A stretch of DNA of 64,000 nt from Branchiostoma floridae (lineage: Eukaryota; Chordata; Leptocardii; Amphioxiformes; Branchiostomatidae). Position numbers and translations under genes: made by a program. Shown in pieces: positions 12,101-23,300 of this stretch (position 1 is the stretch's first letter; each line of letters opens with the position of its first letter). The notes beneath the pieces are model-generated. The model was not told the DNA's origin, searched no databases, and saw nothing but the letters and a program-made list of their open reading frames with translations. Location: contig NC_049991.1 in assembly GCF_000003815.2 (NCBI RefSeq), positions 17,158,776-17,222,775 of the forward strand, given 5' to 3'.

Positions 12101-14130
12101 TACATGTACTCTCTAAGCAGTACCCTGCTGGTTGCCAGAGGACAGCACTCATCGGCTTTGAGTTTTTCCCAAGCCCATAGCGACCTCGCGCGCTGTTCCC
12201 TAGCTGGCTATACTCCTCTGGCCGGCTTACTCCTCTATTTGTTCCATTTCTACGGTTTTCCAGCGACCAAGAGTCTGGTAGAGACTAGGAAAATCGTATT
12301 AGCCGGCCCGAGGAGTCACTGCGTAGGCGGCATAACTCCCTTGACCGGCTAGTGCTGTACTCTGACAACCAGGGTATCTAAACAGAGGTTTGGCTGAATA
12401 CTGGCTGTTTTTGACGTGTTGAACACATTTTTATAGAGCTTTCTATTTTGTTCCGTTTTCTTTCAAATAGGACAAATAGAAAGCCTGATAAAAACACATA
12501 AACAAATAAAAATAGCCTGAACTGAACCTCTGCTTATCATAAATGTAGTACTCTGTAAGTGCTACCCTCTTGACTTTATATTCTGTTGTATAGTTTCTGA
12601 TGGAAGTACATAGATGATAATTCTAAAACTAAAAGGGTTTAACTGTTGTTTAATCAATCAGTTATACTTTAACACCTAATACTCTCAGACTGTAGCTAGC
12701 CCGAAATGTGTAAACACGACAAACGAGAAAAGTAAACACTTGTGAAAGGTTAGTAAATACAGTGCATGCTTGTGACTTAGCCATGCATCCTGTTAGTGTT
12801 ACTACATGTTTTGTTTTCTTTTCATGTTGTGGTTTTTTGATAGTTCTGTACACAACAATTGTATATGCACTGTGTCTGTATCTTTGAACCTAGTTCACCT
12901 TTCTCCGTTCACCTTTATCAAAATTGTTTTATTTAAGTAGGGTCGATGGACTGTGGTTTCATAGTCTTGATATCCCTTAACACCCTGTCTTCAAATAAAA
13001 AACAATGGATGTAGGTAAACCCGCGAATAAAGGTGAACAAGGAATATAACCTCCTTGAGGTGAACTAGCGGTACATCACAAAAGACATCGACAAAATTTA
13101 AATTGGTGATCCCCTATACAATAGTACTACTACTAGATGCCATTTCCTGCTTTCCTGTTGAAAAGGCCTGATTAGGAAATCTACTTGCTCCAGACTTGCC
13201 CCGAGACAAGGAACACTGAGCAAGTGACTGTACAAAAGTGTCAATGAGGTCATAACATAGGCATGTGACTCTCACACTCCACTTCATAAATATTAATAAC
13301 AGTGCTTTCTAACAGCGCTTTCTTTGTCTGTACTTCCTCACTAGTAGTTGCAAGAGTTAATATAACATTGCAAAGATTTAAAATCTTGAATCTATCTGTT
13401 TTGAAAAGAAACAATCTCCTTCTTGTTTATTGACAATTTGAATGATTTATATTGGAAATACGTTTGAATCCTGTACCTTGACTATTGGACTTTGGACGAA
13501 AGTCATTGTTATGGTCCACGTATATTGTTTACACTTACAGACCCAAGTATTACACATTCCTTGTTGCTAAATGTTTAAGAAATAAAGAAGGAAAGAAGTC
13601 GGCCATGCGTGGGCTAAGTTCTGGTAAATGCCAGAAATTCTCCGAAACTGAAGAACCAAAGCATGCCCTACTTCCGCCTAAAATCGTAGCTACATACAAG
13701 TCTATGCTTGTGGGTTTACAGAAGATAAGAATATAACCAAACACAATAAAATATCTAGGTCGATAAAGATGTCAACAAGACAACGTTTAATTATGTGTCG
13801 TTGTGATATTTGAAGCAGAAATAATGTCAGTCACATCAGCATGTCATTTTCAACAGCTTTTTGAGAGAACTGTGTATGTGCAGAAATTAACGCTCTAGCC
13901 TTGGCTTCTGTAAATTTCTACACAGAAATAATCTAAATGTGCATATATGAGTGTCTGTAGACACTACCAGGCTTGACTTACATGAGGTCGGGTCTAAAGT
14001 GGTGAATGATAGCACAGAACGCCATCCCATCCCGCCACGAAGTCGTCAGGTTGGTAACGGACACTCCTTCATACCCGGCGGTCACCTGCTTCGCCCACTC
14101 CCGCAGACCTTTCGCCGCCGCTCCGGCCAT
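167..14130 (-). CDS. MICALL: MICAL-like protein (MICALL1/2 type), 3' end outside window
   Basis: Family role: endosomal Rab effector and scaffold linking Rab8/10/13/35 and EHD proteins to tubular recycling endosomes. Seen: nine coding exons on the minus strand at 14130-13982, 12041-11993, 11413-11272, 9970-9867, 6457-6327, 5616-4175, 3093-2995, 1042-942 and 293-167; phases join cleanly to about 781 residues. Residues 1-113 form a calponin-homology domain (ATG 14130; [18 protein letters not shown]). About 165-220 is a LIM domain with paired Cys/His zinc ligands split over exons 5 and 6. Exon 6 (1442 bp) is proline/lysine-rich with five NPF motifs, and one NPFK precedes the LIM. The last visible exon begins the coiled-coil bMERB domain ([17 protein letters not shown]). 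There is no FAD monooxygenase domain upstream of CH, so this is MICAL-like rather than MICAL. The 3' end of bMERB lies beyond the left edge. The gap at 1603-1702 could hide a small exon. Confidence 0.88.
380..544. mobile_element. MITE, family 1, copy 1
   Basis: About 165 bp with inverted ends TAATCTCCAAGCAGATCC and GGATCTGCTTGGAGATTA. It belongs to the same family as copies at 26174-26324, 34389-34563 and 57027-57191, and lies in a MICAL-like intron. No clear target duplication is visible for this copy. Confidence 0.75.
1361..1592. mobile_element. MITE-like inverted-repeat element beside the gap
   Basis: Ends TTAACCCTTAAACTGCCA and TGGCAGTTAAGGGGTTAA are inverted copies about 230 bp apart. 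The right end stops about 12 bp before the N gap, which may be caused by this repeat. Confidence 0.6.
1603..1702. other. Assembly gap (100 N)
   Basis: Exactly 100 N, a conventional placeholder for a gap of unknown size. It lies in the intron between MICAL-like exons 3093-2995 and 1042-942, beside an inverted-repeat element. Confidence 0.99.
3515..3727 (-). pseudogene. Non-LTR retrotransposon fragment (reverse transcriptase C-terminal tail)
   Basis: The minus-strand reading frame contains [12 protein letters not shown], the LWN-LP signature common near the C-terminus of invertebrate LINE reverse transcriptase proteins. Only about 70 codons are present, with no start or upstream domains. It lies in the MICAL-like intron between exons 5616-4175 and 3093-2995. 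The exact LINE clade is not recognised. Confidence 0.5.
6058..6245. mobile_element. Inverted-repeat MITE, TTCACCTTTATCCG family
   Basis: The left end TTCACCTTTATCCG and the right end CGGATAAAGGTGAA are inverted, about 188 bp apart. A related element lies at 12895-13045. Both are in MICAL-like introns. Confidence 0.6.
7700..7880. repeat. Two-copy tandem duplication, about 120 bp unit
   Basis: The segment beginning near 7709 (CTTCTCATGCTTGTAT) is repeated from about 7829 (CTTCTTATCATGCTTGTAT) with point changes. It is intronic in the MICAL-like gene and no coding potential is seen. Confidence 0.5.
11126..11222. mobile_element. Short foldback element
   Basis: About 95 bp with inverted ends CTGAGTACCAT and ATGGTACTCAG and further complementarity inward. 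It starts 50 bp past the donor of the MICAL-like exon 11413-11272. Confidence 0.5.
12112..12376. mobile_element. Inverted-repeat MITE with TACCCTG ends
   Basis: The left end TACCCTGCTGGTTGCCAGAG and the right end CTCTGACAACCAGGGTA are imperfect inverted copies about 260 bp apart. It lies in the first MICAL-like intron, 71 bp upstream of exon 2. Confidence 0.55.
12377..12540. mobile_element. Inverted-repeat MITE, AGAGGTTnGGCT family
   Basis: Ends read AACAGAGGTTTGGCTGAA and TGAACTGAACCTCTGC. It resembles the better-preserved element at 39004-39210. Confidence 0.45.
12895..13045. mobile_element. Inverted-repeat MITE, TTCACCTTTATCCG family, degenerate copy
   Basis: Left TTCACCTTTAT and right ATAAAGGTGAA are inverted, and the internal ATATCCCTTAACACC resembles the 6058-6245 copy. 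It lies in MICAL-like intron 1. Confidence 0.5.
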
Positions 14131-17100
14131 GCTCGACGGATCCGGATCGCCTTGGCTCTCACTTTAAGGAATTTTCTAAGGAGATCTCTGCAACTTCTCA
14201 GAGTTACACGGCCAGCCGTGGTTCTGTATTAGTCTGAGATCATTTCGGGAACCGGTTTATCAAGTTCGGCAAGTTGAGTCGATCCATTCAAATTAGAAGT
14301 GGATGATGGGAGGGGGGTTCGACACGGCGCGGCGTTTCTCACGACAAATCTTCTTCAAATATTGGATAAAGGAGCACTTCTACGGCAAGCTAGGGTCTTC
14401 ATAGATGTCCCACAGCCCTCACGACATGCTTCGGTGATGTTTCGACTGGTTTGATGAGTCTACTTCGGGCCAGACTTCGCCAACTATTTGCCAAGTTGAT
14501 GCAAACATGGCCACTCGCATACCGGAAGTGTTCTCTGAAACTGCCCAAAATTAACTTCCGGGTCATCAAGGCTCGATTGCAAACCAAAGCACAGGTGGAT
14601 GGAAAAGTCGAAATCAGCTCGATACTTGTACACGGAAATTTATCAAAACAGAGGAAGTGTAATAAAAGTATATTTCTCTGAACTTCAGGCAAGTATACCG
14701 AAGTCACGGGTTCCGCACTGGGCGCCCAGTGCGGAATTCGTGGAGAAACTGGCGTCGGCACTCGGGGCCCAGTGCGGAAGAAACTTCCGCACAGGAATTC
14801 CAGTGCGGAACGGCTTTGTTCGAGTGCTGAAGACCCGTCAGCACTGGAATTCCAGAGCTACACCTTGTCTCGGCACTCGTTTTCCAGTGCCGAACTCCGC
14901 CCGGCACTCGGTTTCTAGTGCCGAACTCCGCCCAGCACTCGGTTTCTAGTGCTGATCTCCGCTCAGCACTCGATTTCTAGTGCGGAAGGGTGGTTCAAAG
15001 GTCGTTCAGCACTGGTTACCCAGTGCGGAGGTCTTTGAGCACTGGATAACCGAGTGCCGATCTACCTAAGTCACGGGTTCCGCACTGGGATTTCTAGTGC
15101 TCGGTGACTTTTCGGCACTAGAGGCCGAGTGCTAAGACCACTTCGGCACTAGAAGCCGAGTGCTACTATCATTTTAAGACCGTCAGCACCGGGTTTCCAG
15201 TGCTCGCGTCCAAATTGTTACTCAAAAACATAGTTGACATGCAGCAGCGCCTACTCACCTTCGGACGGTCACTTACTCAGTATTTGAAATCAATTTTGCC
15301 CTAGTCTTGTCTCTGTCGGAACTCGAAACAGCATGTGTGTATCATACGCTACATCCTACATGTATATGGTGTTATGTATATGATGACCTCATGTCAACAG
15401 TGTGTCAGCTTCGTTCCCTTTTTCTAAATTTCACGAAGACAAAATGCCAATAAATTACAGCTCCCTTTGTCGTGTTTGAGTTGCAGACTACTTTCAATCA
15501 ATCGTTCGCATGTATCATTTGTTGATGCGTGGCGGCTACAGACAGTTTAGACAGTTCTACTTTGGTCACGAAAAAAAAATGTCTAAATAAGAAAGATAAT
15601 TGATATGTACTTTAACAGTTCTTTGAAAACCCGACACGGATATTTCCTCCCATACGCAGCTTTCTCAGGCTCAAGGTGAACGTTTTGTTACACTTCATTT
15701 ATGTATTACATTAATTTTGTATATGTGTACCTTTAACTGCCCGGAACTGTAAATAACGTAACGGAGGCAGGCTGTCAGCACTCACGGTTTCAAGTGCGGA
15801 ATATTTGTCGTCACTGGTTTTCCTGTGCGGAATATTTGTCGTCACTCGTTTTCTAGTGCGGAATATTTGTCGTCACTCGTTTTCTAGTGCGGAATATTTG
15901 TCGTCACTCGTTTTCTAGTGCGGAAGGTAGTCTCAGCACTCGGTTTCTAGTGGTGAATCGGGGGTTTTCAGTGCTGAAGTCGACTCACCACTGGACACCT
16001 AGTGCGGACGTAACGTCGGCACTAGACTTCTAGTGCGGAAGGCCCCTTCCGCACTAGACACCGAGTGCTGAGAGAGGAACCCGTGACTTCGGTAGTTTTG
16101 CGAACTTCAGTGACATTGACTGTTGTTATTGTCAAGGCTTCGTGATTTTTAGATGTTTACGAGGAAGTGATATTAAAGGTTAGCTGCATGACGGTGTTCT
16201 TTAAAAAGTGTGTGCGAAATCAAGGAGGTTAAAAATTAACCTCCTTGGCGAAATTGATTTTGAACGTTAACTCACGACGATGATATGCCCAGACTATAAA
16301 GCCCCCAAAATTTATGCTCATTGGGTTAACACTGGTGGCTTCGTTTGTTTGTATTTGTTGTACACGTATGGCACAGACACGATAAAATTGCTCTCCGCTA
16401 GTAAAAAGAAAAGTGACGACTGTATGTGCAACTTTTTTTTTTTTTTTTTACTTTTTTAACTATAACATTAAAACATGGCAACTCAAATAAGGTAAGTTCT
16501 GAAACAAGATTGCTGCGCCAACTTAACTTTTGCTTCATTTTCTTATTGCAATACCAAGGAACAAAAACACTACCAGTAGCTAGTAGTTTGTATGTCAGGG
16601 AAGAACTCCGATTTGGTAAAATCGCCGACAGAGACTCCGATCGGAATCTCGACCGACAGATTGCAGTCTCTGCCCTTACATACATAAGTATAAAATTCGT
16701 TTGGAAAAAAAATAATGAAAATAGCAAAGCTGACAGTACAGTATTTGCCTTTTGAACAAGAGTAGGGGTTACCCGATGAAGGGATAATGATAGTAAGCTT
16801 GTTCTTCATATTATTCAATTAAATGACTGACTGCGATACTGATTGTTTTTCTGAATAAACTATGAATAAACTATAGTGAAAAAAATGATGCCGTTACATT
16901 GCAAGATAGGTACTTACCGGTTGTTAATTACCTTTTGATTATCAACTTTAATCATCAAACTAGCAAATTGCGTTTAACAGATTGTTTGAAACCCCGCCTT
17001 TGAAATGCGAACACAAAGAAAGACGTACCCGGGACCCTCAAGCAAAACGCCAATGTATACAAAGAGAAACCACTGCATATCATCACCATGGAAATTCAAC

Positions 17101-17368
17101 ATCCTAATTCCAGAGTCCAAACCAAACATGCATGGCCCCATTCATTCATTCAGCCGGCGGCACTTTACTCTAGGGCACTGCCAATGACCCGGGAGTTTCG
17201 TCATCATCACATGACCCCGTCCGCACGCCCCTACCCGGAATCGCTGCTAGCTGTGCCGAGAACACGTACACACAGTCACACACCAGACGGTAGGGTTATT
17301 TCTTGCAATGCCGAGGCCTCTAGTGCCACCTTAAACTAGACTGAAGGTTGGTTTAAAAGCTGTGGAAC
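14131..17368. other. Divergent intergenic region, MICAL-like / SIDT
   Basis: The two genes are head-to-head, 3.2 kb apart. Apart from the foldback element (14698-16092), I see no gene. 16093-17368 is ordinary AT-rich sequence. No convincing core promoter motif can be assigned to either gene. Confidence 0.6.
14698..16092. mobile_element. 1.4-kb foldback element with about 23 short hairpins
   Basis: Perfect 17-bp inverted ends CCGAAGTCACGGGTTCC (14698-14714) and their complement (16076-16092) are flanked by TA on both sides, as expected for Tc1/mariner-type insertion. Left arm 14714-15205 holds about 14 and right arm 15775-16075 about 9 units of the form GCACT-(about 12 nt)-AGTGC, each able to form a small stem. 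A TIR-like sequence recurs inside at 15064-15082. The centre 15206-15770 is AT-rich with no coding sign. It fills the divergent space between the MICAL-like start and SIDT. Confidence 0.75.
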
Positions 17369-20300
17369 ATGGCGAGAGGTTGGCGATGTCTTCTAGCAGC
17401 GACGGTGTTGAGTTGGACGTTTGTGCTGGCGACGTCTGTGTCCGAAACCGGAACACAGCCTGTGTCTGCCGTCCACGCCAACTTCTCTCTCACCTACAAC
17501 GGGACCGTGGGGTCAGGAGGCGAGGTCACCTATATATTCACCTACCAAGAACCGCCAAACACGGTAAGCGTTTTATCTTACGGCTTCTTGTTGTAAGGGG
17601 AACATCTGTGACATGGTGGATAGATACTGGCAGTGTTGTTTGCATACCGTGTATGAAATCATGCATATAACATAACGAGTAAAGCCGGATCCTATTTATA
17701 TCCACATGGGAAATATTATGTCTTCCTGGTCGCTGCGATTCATCAAAAGATCACCTAATGTTGTGGCAGGCTCATTTTCTAAATTAGCTGAGGAAAGGCA
17801 TAAGGCACCCAAACTATGAAATAACATTTGCCGAGTGTCGTTTTAATACAGGTTGACAACGTTTTTACTTTCGAATGGATCCGCTTTCACTACTTGTAAT
17901 GTACCCCAAATAAGGCCTTATTACAACGCCTTTCTTTGTACAACTTCCCTCTTTTCAGAGATTATGTTCCGCTCTTTATGCATAATTCAACAGAACTGCA
18001 GTTCTTTGGTATGAATTGTCCTTTGACCGGAGTCAGAAGCGTGTTGTTTGCGGAAGGCCGGAAACACAAAGTGCTTGTTCCAAACAGCGCCGAGCCAGGC
18101 GCAACAGGTGGATTCGGCGGACGTGCCTCTTTGTCCGATTCTAATTCTACGTGATTGGCGGACCCATAGCTATAATAGACTGTTTTGTAGGTGTGCACAT
18201 TGAGAATTTGTGAACTTATGAATCGGCGTAATCTTCTTTCTCGATTTGCTATCTTCAGGAATTGGCAGGCCTTGGAATTGGGTCACGTTATGTGTTAGCG
18301 TACCCTTTGCGAAAATATGTTGGGTTGGGTGTAACGTAATGCACATTATTCACAACAAAAACGTGCCTACTATAAACACCTCTTGGACAAGCATGAAAAG
18401 CTTAATTTTGTGTCCTCATATCATTGCGTTATTGTACCATTTTTGTTTCCCCTCAAAGTTGTTAAGGTACTACTAACGGCCCCGTTAGGCTCAGGTACGC
18501 TTTCAAAATGGCGCCCGAGGGGTTTAGATTGTAAGCCTAGACACGTGAATATGCACAGCTGCCCCTATACAAAGAGTTCTTAAAGAAATAAACATTAGGA
18601 TCTCGTTTACGCTGTTACCTGTATTGTTATAATGCTCCGATGTCTGTGCCTTCATTTATCTGGATACAATATTATCGTCTGCCCTGGGGCTATTCCGCTT
18701 CAACTATAAGTTATGATATACACATGTATAAGAATGGGCGTGTCGGCGTGATCAAGATATGTGTTCTGTTTATGATTTAGATTATTTTGCTTCCATCACT
18801 TATAGTCTACTTTATCCAACATTTTTTCGTACGTGTAGAATCATGTTAAACGCTGAGGTCAACGTTTTCTCTCTATTGAACGTAAAAGTCGTAACCATCG
18901 CTCCCCCAGTGGTAAATGAAACCCTATTCAAGTACGTGTATAATGAGCTATTAATAACCCATTTACACACATCGCCTCCACGCTTGTGCCAGAGGAACGT
19001 AACATACTTACATTTGTATAACCTAGTATACTGGACCCGACAAATGTACACGTGGTGAACCTAGAAGAGGAAAACAAAGCTTTAATTTATGAGCACACAT
19101 GTGGAGCACTAACCTAAAAGTGAAGACATCAATAATCTTAAAAATTATCTGATGAATAAATCGGAATAAAAATCAATAAAATAACTTTCACACACGATTG
19201 TACTGGTTCCTGTACTGTGTCTCAAAGTTCTTGCTGTATGCATTGTTCCTAGTCACCAAAGGTTGATATTATTAGTTCATTGATTGATCTTTATGTCGAT
19301 TTATTGATCAGACAGCGTCAATTGCGCTTCATCTGACACGCCCTCATAATGCCCGTAGAGAAGCCACTAAAGACCTCTATGTCCCAACCCAGGGCAAGCA
19401 ATGCCCAGGACGCCAGAAGACCAGCTCTCTGACCTACATCCAGAACCTGCAGTGTTAGGGTTAGGGTTAGGGTTAGGGTTAGGGTTAGGGTTAGGGTTAG
19501 GGTTAGGGTTAGGGTTAGGGTTAGGTTAGGTTAGGGTTAGGGTTATTAGGGTTAGGGTTAGGGTTAGGGTTATTAGGGTTATTAGGGTTAGGGTTGGGGT
19601 TGGGGTTGGGGTTAGGGTTAGGTTAGGGTTCGGTCATGTGTTAGGACTTATGACCCACTCTACCCCCAGACGGAGGCGGTACGTCTGCACGTGACGAGCC
19701 CTGACGCCACGGAGTCGCACCCGCTGCTGGTGGTGGTGCGGCAGGAGGACGGCATCCTGTCCTGGCAGATCCCGCTCAGGGTGGAGGACTAGTAAGGAGT
19801 TCTTTACAGTAAACGGCGATTGTGCTGCGCTCTCACTGCGACCCACTGCTACTGGTTACATCGTTGAAAATGTAAAATGTGACTGAAAAGAGAATAACAC
19901 ACACAAAGCGTAAAAATATTCGCATTTTTACAATTTGTTGAGCGTAGAACCTTACCTAACTTCAATCGCAAGCGAAATGATCAATCCGCGGTTACATCGG
20001 AGGCTGACTCAGGTCAGATTTATAATAAGGTTGCAGAGAGAGCACAGTGCACGTGAGAGCGCCGTCCAAGGGAAGAGGGATATAAGAACCCCACGTTATG
20101 TAAACGTTGCCCAGACAGCATACGGCGTGGGTAGTTGTTGATATATGTGAAGAAGGTCTGATTTTTATGTGTTGGGCTAGGGTAAATGCTGTACAGTAAT
20201 GGAATGGCTTGTTATCAGATGTTAAAAATGGAGGGCACCATAAGTTCGAACGTAAAGGTTTTACATCACAATACATTGCACTAGTGTCGGGGTTGCCTGA

Positions 20301-23300
20301 AAACTGTGCGTCGGTATTGGGGATTTTCAATTATTATACTTTACGCTTCCGCATGGTAACACACCTTGATTTATTACTGTATCTTCCCCGCAGCTATCTC
20401 TTTAACGAGATCGAGCGCACGCTGTGTCCAGCGGAGGTGGAAGAAAACCAACTGCAAGCTGACGTCAGCAAGACCGTTTACGTACAACTGACGTCATCAG
20501 CTGCTGCGAACGTGTCATACTCGCTCATGGTGACCAAAGTGGTTGATTTCGACTTCAGGTAAGTAATAACAAGCAAGCACTGTACGGACGAACCTTTCGC
20601 ATGCTAGTTCGCATCGCGTATTATTCCAATCCGTTCTACTCTGTTGATTTCTATTCTGTTCTATTCTATTCTATTTTATTTTATCTTAAAATTTATTCTA
20701 TTCTATTCTACTCTTTTCTATTCTATGCTATGCTATTCTATGCTATTCTATTCCTTTTTATTCTATCCTTTTTTATTCTATTCTGCAGTATGGTATTGTA
20801 CTCTCTTCTCTAACTCTACTCTGCACTTCTCCACTCCACTTCACTCAATTCAAACAAACTCCACTCCGCTTAATCCACTCTACTCTACTTTACTCTATAC
20901 TACTCTTCTGCACTCTATTTGATCCATATCCACCACCGCATTCCCCACAGGTACAATAACACGATGGATATCGAGGTGTCCCCCGCAGAGCCCCAGTACT
21001 TCAGCTTCAGCTTCCCTGACCAGGTGGACACCGTAGTTGTCAGGGCAACGTCACAAAACAACGAAAAGTGTTCCGTACTCTCCCTGCAGAGAGCAAAGGT
21101 CAGATACGTTTATTTCACGTATATTTTATCAGTAGAATACGACTGAAACCTGCTCAGATCTAATGTTATTAAGAATAGCAAATTTGTGCAGTTAAAGCTT
21201 CCAATAAAATGAAATATCTTCCATCCTTCATCTAGAGGTTTGGTATTTTCTGACGACAACATCTATGTAATCTGTAAATCTTTTGTCTCTAACTTTGTGC
21301 TCTTTGATGGGGACAAATTCGCAATCGGTCATGCCGTCAAAGCAAAGAGCACGCAGTAGAGTTTAGAATGAGCAAAATTTTTAGTTGAATGGCGGAGGAA
21401 AATTCACTTCACTGAAGGAATCGTAATATCACATCCTGATCGGATCTCCCTTCAACTGAATAAAAAGAAAATGTTCCATTTATTCATACAAGTGTCATAA
21501 TCTGTATAGACTGACTGACAGAGAGCATCTATCCACCCATCCAGTGCCCGGTTTATGACCTGGACAGCAACATCGAGTTCTCGGGAATTTTTCAAACCTT
21601 CACCAGTTCAGCTGCCATTACTGTACAGGTACGTGTTCCAATGGACGTTTGGTGGTATTTCATGTAGATTCAAGTACGTAAACAATTTAATCTTTTCTAT
21701 CCTTTAATATAAAGATAACGTTATATATTCATTTACGTTAGCCATAATATTGTATTTCCTGGTTTTGATAGTTGTTATTGGGTCTATTGTTTTGGATTTT
21801 TCCGTGTTATTGATTTTCATTAAATTGTTTGTTTTCACTGTCCTTGATGGCTATGGTTCCGCAGGTAAAGGTCGGTGAAAATTACGTGACAGTGCCGCAA
21901 AACCGTTTAGCACTATATATATTATATATGTTGTATCATGTATGTTCCGTCCCATCTGCATGCTCAAGATGTGTTTATCCTAAAATAGAGGGAACATTTT
22001 CCGGACGGGAAGTTCTACCTGGTTGTCGGGGTGAAGCCGATAGAGTTCGAGTGTACCGGGAAGGCTTCAATGATACAACCGATCACAGGTACGGAAAAGA
22101 ATATGACGCATGTTATGAATTTAGCATCAATCTTCATATGCAGTCATGGACTATATATAAAAGAAATATAGAGGTTTCAGATCGTTATTCTAGGTCTAAG
22201 TTGACATTTTCCTTAATGAATTCCATGTCACCTAATTATAGAATCTTTGCCAAAGGTATTTGAATGGTTACTTTACAGGCAGAATGGACAGACAGCCGTC
22301 CATGAAGGAAGTCACGATTCACGTGGAGGAAACGCTCACAGGTTGTAGAAGCATCTCTTACTTTTCACTTATTTTTTTAAGTAATGCACCTGACAATACT
22401 TCGAATATCATGCCGCTGTTAATGTGATAATGATGGTGATTTATCTTAGATTAGGCTTAAGGTCACATTTCCAAACCGGGGCCCGACCGGGCTGTTTGTG
22501 GCAACGAAAAATAGAAATGTATTACGTAAAGATATGAGATAATTAATGCCCACAACTATTCTCTTAACATCTTGCTGTCTTTAACATAATATCATTCGTT
22601 TCCGAAAACTGTCCGGCCGGGCCCCGGTTAGGAAATGTGACGTAGGCCCTGTTGTCATTGAGCAGAAGTTAGAAGGTGGACGATCGAAGTAATTCCCGAT
22701 TGATATCACAGAAGCTGACTTCGTGACCGCTGTCCTGGCCGCCCTGGCCATCTTCGGACTGTTCTACGTGGTTTCAGGACTGGTCATTCTGGGCACGTGG
22801 TTCAGGTTAGAACTGACATTTCCATCTTTCGTATAGTTGGTCTATTTCTTTCTGACACAGATTACGCCTTTTTAATTAGTCCCCAGATTGTTCTAACCAG
22901 TACCGATAGACGTCACAAAGACACACTGCCACTGGCTGACAAAATATCTTGCTCATGCCCAACGTCCCTGCTCATTCAGAAACGGTGATTGTATTCGTTG
23001 TGCTTTGCCCAGTCGATGATTGATGTCCAATACCATTTGCACCCACACAGGGACAGTAGGAATGGGAACCTGGACCGGGAGATGGAGTCGATTGAAGACA
23101 GTAAGTAGGATAATCTACATACTAGTAACCGGAGAGAACAAATTATAGCTAGCTGGTGTAGTTCATCACTATTACTGATCAGAAGATACTACAAGGCTGC
23201 CAATAGGTTTAATAACGAAAAACCGTTAACATACAAAATTTATGCCCACAGATGTAAGCATACGTCACCATTCTTTAATGTATATATAATGTTGATAACC

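Noticed and set aside
14698..16092. CRISPR-like array
   Set aside because: Units vary in length and sequence, arms are mutually inverted, and the genome is eukaryotic.
19313..19448. Extra SIDT exon in intron 1
   Set aside because: Open and in phase, but resembles a retrotransposon tail and has no donor before TAG in the telomeric repeat.
21829..22263. 144-residue plus-strand frame
   Set aside because: Crosses SIDT exon 6 in the wrong frame; the frame giving [15 protein letters not shown] joins its neighbours in phase and matches the family.
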